Positions 19,812-27,100 of a stretch of DNA of 64,000 bases are shown in pieces. Both the position numbers and the translations under genes were made by a program. The stretch is from assembly GCF_025548535.1 (NCBI RefSeq), contig NZ_JAJLQW010000002.1, positions 124,001-188,000 of the forward strand, read 5' to 3'. This DNA comes from Undibacterium sp. Jales W-56. Its GTDB lineage: Bacteria; Pseudomonadota; Gammaproteobacteria; Burkholderiales; Burkholderiaceae_D. The notes beneath the pieces are model-generated. The model searched no databases, was not told where the DNA came from, and saw nothing but the letters and a program-made list of their open reading frames with translations. The first letter of the stretch is position 1, and each line of letters begins with the position of its first letter.

Positions 19812-20171
19812 TTACTTGGAAGGGACATAAATATCATGTCCCGCATCCTGAATCTGACGCCGCAGAGCCCGGCGCTCATCTAAGGTCATACGACTGCGTT
19901 TCTGGGTCGTTTCCGACTTATCCGCAGCAGCGTGCTCAAGATTTTTTTTCGCATCGATGCCCTCTGGTTCGCCCCCGTCACGGACTGGCTGCGAGTTCAC
20001 TTTCCGCTCTTGTTGCAATATTTTTTGCTCTTTACGTTCTGCCTGATGCGCATTATTCTGTCCCCTTGGAAAACCAAAGAAATTACCAAATCGTCCAGGT
20101 TCCGCGCATGCAACGCCTGCCGACATCAGCGTCAACACAAGCACAGAACAGCGTAAGTACGATATATTCAT
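19812..20171 (-). CDS. small secreted basic protein, unknown function
   Basis: 119 residues from the ATG at 20171 (an upstream frame to 20228 has no ribosome site and would bury the signal peptide). A signal peptide (residues ~5-24, ending GVACAEPG) is visible. The mature part is charged and Gln/Lys/Glu-rich, and ends RMTLDERRALRRQIQDAGHDIYVPSK. That ending resembles the LTPEERRQLRRQI-type motif at the C-terminus of many small betaproteobacterial periplasmic proteins. I do not recognise a function. It converges on smpB. Confidence 0.7.
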   Translation of the reverse strand: MNISYLRCSVLVLTLMSAGVACAEPGRFGNFFGFPRGQNNAHQAERKEQKILQQERKVNSQPVRDGGEPEGIDAKKNLEHAAADKSETTQKRSRMTLDERRALRRQIQDAGHDIYVPSK

Positions 20172-20293
20172 TTGGTTAGTCGAAATGAGTAAGGCAAAAA
20201 ACCGGAAGGTCTCTTCCAGACAAATCATTTACTACGTTATGATTCAAGCGAAATTCTAAGCCTAAATTTGTCGATGAGCAGCTAATTAATTAC

Positions 20294-20321
20294 TTGACTT
20301 GAGTTTATGCGGTGTTATATC
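20294..20321 (+). promoter_or_regulatory. candidate sigma-70 promoter for ompR
   Basis: TTGACT at 20294 and TATATC at 20316 are 16 bases apart and lie about 95 bp upstream of ompR. The -35 has 5 of 6 consensus bases. This is pattern reading only. Confidence 0.4.
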
Positions 20322-20415
20322 CACACGACGCAGCAAATCAGTAAAGTCTGTAACAGTTTGTAATCCATTAACAATATTTACCAATCAACTCCATTTCTGA
20401 CGGTAACATACGAGC

Positions 20416-21177
20416 ATGAATAATATCAATTCCTCTCCTGATTCCCTCAATAGCAGTGGCAGCAAGGCAAAAATTTTAGTCGTTGATGACGATGTGCGAC
20501 TACGGGATTTATTGCGCCGCTATTTAACAGAGCAAGGTTTCAATGTCGTCAGCGCTGAAAATGCCCAGGCAATGAATAAGCTATGGATACGCGAACGCTA
20601 TGACCTGCTGGTGCTCGATTTAATGCTGCCTGGCGAGGATGGCTTGGCAATTTGCCGGCGTTTACGCGGTGCCGGTGATAAGACGCCAATCATCATGCTG
20701 ACCGCCAAGGGTGAAGAAGTGGATCGTATCATCGGCCTGGAAATGGGGGCAGACGATTACCTGCCAAAACCCTTCAGCCCGCGTGAATTGGTCGCTCGCA
20801 TCAATGCCGTGCTACGCCGCAAAGTGCCGGATGAATTGCCAGGCGCGCCATCGGAAGGCCCTCAAACATTTGAATTCGGCGATTTCGTTCTGGATCTCGC
20901 GACGCGTACACTGAAAAAAAACCAGGAAAATATTAGCCTGACCACAGGTGAATTTTCTGTACTAAAAGTATTCGCCCGACATGCAAGACAGCCTTTGTCA
21001 CGCGAGAAACTGATGGAACTTGCCCGTGGTCGCGAATATGAAGTATTCGACCGCAGCCTTGACGTCCAGATTTCACGCTTGCGCAAATTGATCGAACCGG
21101 ATCCATCGAATCCGCTTTACATTCAAACCGTCTGGGGTCTGGGATACGTGTTCATCCCGGATGGACAATCCCGCTAA
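20416..21177 (+). CDS. ompR: OmpR-family DNA-binding response regulator
   Basis: 253 residues. The receiver domain (residues ~18-135) has the acidic pocket D24-D26 and phospho-acceptor D68 in LLVLDLMLPGEDG. A winged-helix output domain with RKLIEPDPSNPLYIQTVWGLGYVF ends the protein, the OmpR/PhoB layout. Overall wording (EEVDRIIGLEMGADDYLPKPFSPRELVARI) is close to OmpR of osmolarity sensing. It is followed after 114 bp by the cognate EnvZ-like kinase. Which stimulus it serves here is inferred only from similarity. Confidence 0.92.
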   Translation: MNNINSSPDSLNSSGSKAKILVVDDDVRLRDLLRRYLTEQGFNVVSAENAQAMNKLWIRERYDLLVLDLMLPGEDGLAICRRLRGAGDKTPIIMLTAKGEEVDRIIGLEMGADDYLPKPFSPRELVARINAVLRRKVPDELPGAPSEGPQTFEFGDFVLDLATRTLKKNQENISLTTGEFSVLKVFARHARQPLSREKLMELARGREYEVFDRSLDVQISRLRKLIEPDPSNPLYIQTVWGLGYVFIPDGQSR

Positions 21178-21291
21178 ACCCAATTAAACCGGATATGCCT
21201 GCAACTGGCGCGTTCTATGCAGGTTCTTCGGATCTGAGATCTCCGTATTGTATTTTTCATACCTTCCTCACCTCAATTACACCCTCGCTCA

Positions 21292-22644
21292 ATGCGTACT
21301 TATCTGAATAGTTTTGACTGGTTAGGAAGCGGACTGTTTTGGCGCACATTTTTCCTCCTGGCAATTCTGGTAATGAGTAGCATGGTGGCCTGGTTCGCCA
21401 GCTTTCGCATGGTGGAACGCGCTCCGCGTACGCAACAAATCGCTGCCCAAGTCGTATCCATCGTTACCATCACCCGTGCCGCCCTGACCCACTCTGCGTT
21501 GGACAAACGTCGAGAATTGCTATTCGATCTTGCCAGCAATGATGGCATTCGCGTGTATTTGCTTGAGGACACGGACAATGTTGAAGAGCAGGAGCCTACG
21601 CCGGCATTCGAAGAGTTACGCATTGCGATTCAGCGTAAATTAGGTAAAACGACCCGTTTTGCCAAAAACGTGAATGACGTCAGTGGATTCTGGATCAGCT
21701 TCGATATCGATGAAGACCAATATTGGCTGCGACTGGATCAAGAACGGATTGAACAAACCACGGGCATACAAGTGTTAGGATGGGCTGCGACTACTTTATT
21801 CCTGACGCTAATAGGCGCAGCAATCATTTCAAAACTGATTAACGATCCGCTTGCGCGCCTGAGCAATGCTGCACGCATGCTGGCCAAAGGCAAAATACCC
21901 AAGCCGTTGCCGGAAAAAGGGCCAAAGGAAATTAAAGAAACGAACAACAGCTTTAACCAGATGGTTGAGGATTTGGAACGTATTGAATCCGATCGCGCGA
22001 TCATTCTGGCCGGCATTTCCCACGATCTGCGGACGCCGCTTGCCCGCATGCAGCTTGAAGTCGAGATGGCAAACCTGTCGGAAGAGTCGCGCCATGGCAT
22101 GCAAAGTGATCTGGGTCAGATGGACGATATTATTGGTCAATTTCTGGACTATGCGAAACCCCTGAATACCGTCGCACTCGACACCATTGACCTGACCGAA
22201 TTACTTATCCAAGTGGTGGAAGAATCGTCTCGCCTGACGGACGTACAAATCCGTTCGTCCATTACGGCTGACGTACGCATCTCCGGCAATGCCGTGGAAC
22301 TGAAACGACTATTTCATAATCTGATTGAAAATGCCCGACGCTATGGCAAAACCCCGGGTACGGATATAGTCAAAATCGATCTGCAATGTGCCTATAAAAA
22401 TAAAGAGAAAAAACAAGGCCTGTATATCAACTTGCGAGACTATGGCGTGGGGGTAGAAAACGAGGACATCTCGCGCTTACTACGTCCATTCACCCGAGCG
22501 GATACCTCACGCAGTCAGGCCAATGGCTCGGGCCTGGGATTGGCAATCGTCGATAAAATCATTAAACGTCATGGCGGCCGGCTCCGCATTTCCAATCATG
22601 CGAATGGTGGTTTCGTCGTTCTCATCGCCCTTCCTTCTATCTGA
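21292..22644 (+). CDS. envZ: EnvZ-like sensor histidine kinase
   Basis: 450 residues. Transmembrane helices at about 17-37 and 162-182 enclose a periplasmic domain of ~125 residues. A HAMP linker (NDPLARLSNAARMLAKG) follows, then the dimerisation box GISHDLRTPLARM with phospho-acceptor H244. The ATPase boxes are NLIENARRYG (N), DYGVGV (G1) and GSGLGLAIVDKI (G2). Its layout matches EnvZ of OmpR. It is the last gene before a 660-bp stretch holding a dead transposase. Confidence 0.92.
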   Translation: MRTYLNSFDWLGSGLFWRTFFLLAILVMSSMVAWFASFRMVERAPRTQQIAAQVVSIVTITRAALTHSALDKRRELLFDLASNDGIRVYLLEDTDNVEEQEPTPAFEELRIAIQRKLGKTTRFAKNVNDVSGFWISFDIDEDQYWLRLDQERIEQTTGIQVLGWAATTLFLTLIGAAIISKLINDPLARLSNAARMLAKGKIPKPLPEKGPKEIKETNNSFNQMVEDLERIESDRAIILAGISHDLRTPLARMQLEVEMANLSEESRHGMQSDLGQMDDIIGQFLDYAKPLNTVALDTIDLTELLIQVVEESSRLTDVQIRSSITADVRISGNAVELKRLFHNLIENARRYGKTPGTDIVKIDLQCAYKNKEKKQGLYINLRDYGVGVENEDISRLLRPFTRADTSRSQANGSGLGLAIVDKIIKRHGGRLRISNHANGGFVVLIALPSI

Positions 22645-22677
22645 GAATCTATTCAGAATTTTTTTACTCTCTTAGCA

Positions 22678-23108
22678 ATACGAAGAAAACCAAACTAACA
22701 AACTGGGGCTCGTGTTGATAGTGTTGATAGTGTTGAGTTTCTTCCAACGTCGCCGGGATTTTTAAAGTCAGGCGAAAGAAGATTGTAAGAGCTAGCACTG
22801 CTGCATGAATACTAAAGTGTGGAGCTCATCTGGTTTAGCAATTTCTACGGGAGCGGCCAATATGTCGCGGACGCCTTGGATAACTGGCTCTCCGGCATTA
22901 CCTCATCGACCAGTACCTATATGACTTGCAATAAGGATGTTTGGTGCAACGTGAATCTCTCAAATACCTCTGTTTTATCAGTGACGTCTCGGCCATCGTC
23001 ACCGTAAATCGTATGCAATAAGCCTTGCGTATCGACGACGATATCGCGTTTTATTCCTGAGACTATCCCTCTTGCGCCTTCGCCTTTCTGTTGCAAGTCA
23101 GTATTGAT
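22678..23108 (-). pseudogene. decayed IS5-family transposase fragment
   Basis: No long ORF exists, but the minus strand reads as an IS5-type DDE transposase in three frames. 23108-22953 gives QKGEGARG then SGIKRDIVVDTQGLLHTI and DVTDKTEVFERF, matching the family GIKRHIAVDTQGL...VTDRKGA pattern. 22872-22804 gives AAPVEIAKPDELHTL. 22785-22678 gives SFA-L-KSRRRWKKLNT and a Leu-rich end, matching the usual RSFAWLEKCRRLWKNCERKLNTS terminus, with stops where Trp and Glu are expected. A GTGTTGATA unit repeats nearly three times at 22713-22738, probably slippage. The N-terminal third and the terminal inverted repeats are not visible. Confidence 0.8.
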
Positions 23109-23305
23109 TTAACAAGCTTTACGTGGCAGCATCCGGGATTCGTCTTAAATTCCTTATGTCCGAAGTGCAACGCGTGTCAAATGAAAAATATATGTTCAAA
23201 AATTTCTGCGCAATTCCGTCTACCTCCAACAAGATCTCTTTACGGAGAGAGGTGTTGGTCAGAGCTCAGCGGTCTGATAGTTTAAATCATTCTGATCTAC
23301 GGCTT

Positions 23306-24112
23306 ATGTCGATGACTACACGACAGAAACGGCTCCCGCCCTCACATTTTTACCGAATTGGCATACGTACATGGGTGATGCTTGTTCTATCCGTTGGACT
23401 CAGTCTATCTTCAGAATTAACTCTGGCAGCGCCACCTAATGATTTTCGGGTACTGACGGACGATATAAGTACACCGGGCAGCAAAACTCTCAAGATTCAA
23501 TCGAGTGTGGCACGACCATCGTCAAATTTTTCTCCTGATTCTGGACGACTCTTTCAAGGATTGGGAGAACTGGCGTATGGGTTATCAGAGCAATGGGAAA
23601 TCAGTGCCCAGGCCCCAGTAACACGACTCAATGGAAATTGGTACTCAAACGGTATCAATCTGGAACTGCAGTATGTAGCTCCTCATGATGACGATGATGG
23701 TTTTTATTGGGGAGCTCGTACCGAACTGGGCTACGCGTCACAGGAAGATGACAAGCGGACTTGGCAGGCAGAGTTCCGACCTATTCTCGGTTATCGGATT
23801 TCCGATTGGCATTTTGCGATGAATCCGGCGGTCACCACCGCATTGAGCGGCGAGGATAGAAAAGCCAAATTTGAACCATCGGCCAAGCTGTCATACCAGG
23901 TAGATAAATCAAATGCGGTGAGCATGGAGTATTTTGTCGACGCTGGCCCGCTCTCCCATTTTTTGCCGCGCAGTCGCCGTAACGAGCTTGCCCTGATAGT
24001 TTTGGATTCCAAAATTGGAAAATCCGAGATTAATCTCGGGGTTGGACGCGGGATGACGAGTATCTCAGACCGCTGGGTCGTCAAATTCATCTTGTCCACT
24101 ACGCTGGATTAA
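23306..24112 (+). CDS. putative outer-membrane or secreted beta-rich protein
   Basis: 268 residues from the ATG at 23306 (in-frame ATG also at 23312). The longer frame from 23123 would put 61 unrelated residues before the signal peptide. Residues ~17-40 (TWVMLVLSVGLSLSSELTLAA) are a signal peptide. The mature part alternates short amphipathic strands (YGLSEQWEISAQAPVTRL, LELQYVAPHDDDDGFYWGARTELGYAS) and ends in an aromatic/hydrophobic strand, as outer-membrane barrel proteins do, though the last residue is Asp. I do not recognise a specific family. It lies between the IS5 remnant and the giant coiled-coil gene and has no clear ribosome site, so it may be accessory. Confidence 0.65.
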   Translation: MSMTTRQKRLPPSHFYRIGIRTWVMLVLSVGLSLSSELTLAAPPNDFRVLTDDISTPGSKTLKIQSSVARPSSNFSPDSGRLFQGLGELAYGLSEQWEISAQAPVTRLNGNWYSNGINLELQYVAPHDDDDGFYWGARTELGYASQEDDKRTWQAEFRPILGYRISDWHFAMNPAVTTALSGEDRKAKFEPSAKLSYQVDKSNAVSMEYFVDAGPLSHFLPRSRRNELALIVLDSKIGKSEINLGVGRGMTSISDRWVVKFILSTTLD

Positions 24113-24180
24113 GCGCAGGCTATCCGAGGTAAGGTACAGACGCCCGAGTGTTTGATGAAACCCTAGGTTACTTCTTCGGC

Positions 24181-27100
24181 TTATTTTTTTGCCGTACCAC
24201 TCACTGCATTCAATTCATAAGACATGCGTAAGTTGGCATCAGACTTAAGCGCGGCAGCCTGTGCTGGCAATGCGGCTGCAACAGGCCGAGATACATCGGC
24301 ATTTTGCAATACCGCAGCATGCGAAGTCTGCTGAAAGCTCAACGTTCCCCAGGCCGCGGCTGTTGCCACACTGGCAAATGCTAACACGCCAGCCAGAACG
24401 GAAGTACGCAGGCGAAATCCTGGTAATCCAGCATCTGGAGCATGATTAAAATCGGCAGGCAATTCGACTACTACCGGTGCTTGTGCCAGCATCTCTTGCG
24501 CACGTTGACGCCAGACTGCACTTTGCTCCTGATTTTTAGACAAGCGGTTAATCAACTCATTGGCAACTGTTGCTGCCTGCAGGTGCTCCTGCTCTAACTG
24601 CAAGCGCAAATCTTCGGCCTTTTTTTGTTTCGCAATCTGATCGTTCTGGACTTGAATCAAGGATATTTCATACTGGCGCTGCGCTAGTTCCAATGCTTCT
24701 TCCGCCGCAGTTTGAGCCGCTTCTGCTATTGCTGCCGCTTGCGTCTCTGCCATCAATTTTTCTTGCAATAACTCATGCGTTCTTTGTTCCTGAGCAATAC
24801 GTTGCAAGGCTTGTTGATGCAATTCTTCATCGACCGCTTTTTGATTTTCCAGGGACTGATTAATCGCTTGCTGTGCTTGCAGGCGCTCTTGCTCAGCCGC
24901 GAGCAGCTCAGCTTGCAATTGCTCTTGTTTACTCAATTCCTGTTCAACTAACGCACGGGCCTGCATCACTTGTTCTGCTGCTTGAGTGAGCTGGTTTTCC
25001 AGCGCCAGTTTTTCCTGTGCGGCGATGATTGCGGCCTGTTCTGCTTGCAGGCGACGCTCGCTTTGCAGGCAAAGCTCTCGTTCAATTTGGACGCGCTGTT
25101 CCGATTCGCTCAATAATTGTTTTTCAAACGTCATTTTTTGATTGATCGTTTCAAGTGCAAGCGCATTGGTTTTGATCGCATCGGCCTGCAATTGATTCTG
25201 CTCTTGCGTCATGATGAGATTTTTTTGCGCTAATTCGGCGGCTTGCAACTCATTATGCTGCAGAGTCAATAATTCATCGGCATGTGCCTGGGCTAAAGCT
25301 GCATGTTGCGCCTGCGTTTGCGCATATTGTTGCGCTAGCAGTAACGCTTCTTGTTCCGCCAGATACTTGGCCTGCGCTGCCTCACGTGCATCTTGCTCGA
25401 CTTGCGCTTTACGTTGACATACAGCGAGATAGTCATGCTCTGCCTGAACGCGTTGCGCAGCCTCTTCCGCTGCCAATTGTTCGGCTAAACGTTTTTGTTG
25501 AAGCAAACTGACGAGTTGTAATTCTGACGCCGCTTTTTCATTTTCCAGATGGGCTAACTCGGTTGCTTCGCGCACTTTATTTTCGGTAGCGGCCAGAGCC
25601 GTTTGTTTCGCCTCGGCATGCTCAGTTGAAGCAGCAAACAAAGCGCGCTCAGCATTCAATAATTCTTGCGCGTAGTGATTTGCCATCGTCTCTTGCTCAG
25701 CACGTTGTTGAGCTAACCGGGCAAGTTCTTGCTCGGCGAATAAACGCTCCTGCACTTGTTGTTGCGCGGTCGTCTCTGCATCAAGCTTGGCTTGCAATTG
25801 TGCCGACAATTCGCTTTCTGTGTCGAGACGTTCACGTTCTGCCGCGGCAGATGTCAGCAGCAATTGTGTTTTTTCTTGCAACGCAGCTGCGGCCTGGCGT
25901 TTGACCAGGGATTCTTCGACAGAGACCGTCAGCCATTGTTTTTCCTGCAAATTAAACGACTCAACACTGAGTGCGGACTCCTCTTCTGCCTGCAAGCGAG
26001 CCTGAGCCAGAGCCTGCTGTTCTTGTTCGGCCTGTTTGCGGGTCTGAGCTGCAATCAGGAGGCGGGCTTCTACATCAAGACGTTCTTGTATCGATGCCTG
26101 CAAAGCGGTTTCTGCATCGGTACGCTCGACGATTAAACCTGCCAGAGCTTGTTGCTCCGCTAAATTTTTTTCTGCTAATTGAGCCAATAGCGTTTGCGCA
26201 TCGGCTTGTGCGGCGATTTCCTGATACAACAATTCACTGCTACGCAAAGCGGCTTCAACTGCTTTTTTCGTCGCAGCTTCAGCCTGTTGATGCGCCTCTG
26301 CGAATTGCGCTAGCGCTTGTTCGGCGGTTAACCTGGCGTTGGTTTCTTGCAGTGTATTTTGCTCGGCAGCCAGTTTCGCTGCGGTTGTCGCCAGCAAGGC
26401 TTCCTCAGCCTCCAGCCGCAGACGGGCAGCCAATTCCAGGTCGGCTAGCTTGTGCGCTTTTTCAACGGTAACTTGATGCGCCTTGTGCTTGGTGTCTGCA
26501 TAAGTCTTGACTTGCTGATGCAGCTCTTGTTGTGCCAGCAGATCCGCTTCTGCTGCGGCATTTGCTTGTTGCTCAATTACAGCACGGGACTGGGCAAGAA
26601 TTGCTGCCTGTTTTTCGGTTTCGGCTCTGGCTATCGCCGCATCGGATGCCAGTTTTTCGGCAGCCAGTCGCTCTTGCTGCGATTGATTCTCCTCTTTAAG
26701 TGCAAGCGCCTTTTTCTCTTCCAAAGCGAGTTTATCCTGCAATGCAGCCAAGGCACTTTGTTGCGCCAGAGTTTTTTCTTTTTCCAGACGTGTCAATTGC
26801 GCCGCTGTCAGTGCGCGTGCTTCGGCAGCCAAGGCTGCCTCCTGCTCTGCTGCCGCTGCAGCCTGCGCTTGCACCAATGCCTCTTGCTCAGCTTTTGATT
26901 GAATTTCAGCCGATTGTCTGGCTTGCTTTTCGATTTCCAGGCGGGCTAAGTGTGCCGCTTCCTGCTCGCGTTCCAATTGAATCTTGGCATCGATCTCGGC
27001 TAATAATTGTTTTTCTGCCTGTAATTTTTGTTGGATCGCATCGAGTGCTTTTTGCTCGGACTCTGCACGTTGCGTCAAGGTTTTTTGCAGTTCCAATAAT

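Noticed and set aside
22819..23007. 62-codon plus-strand ORF in the envZ-downstream gap
   Set aside because: It lies antisense to the IS5 transposase remnant, has no ribosome site and shows no motif.
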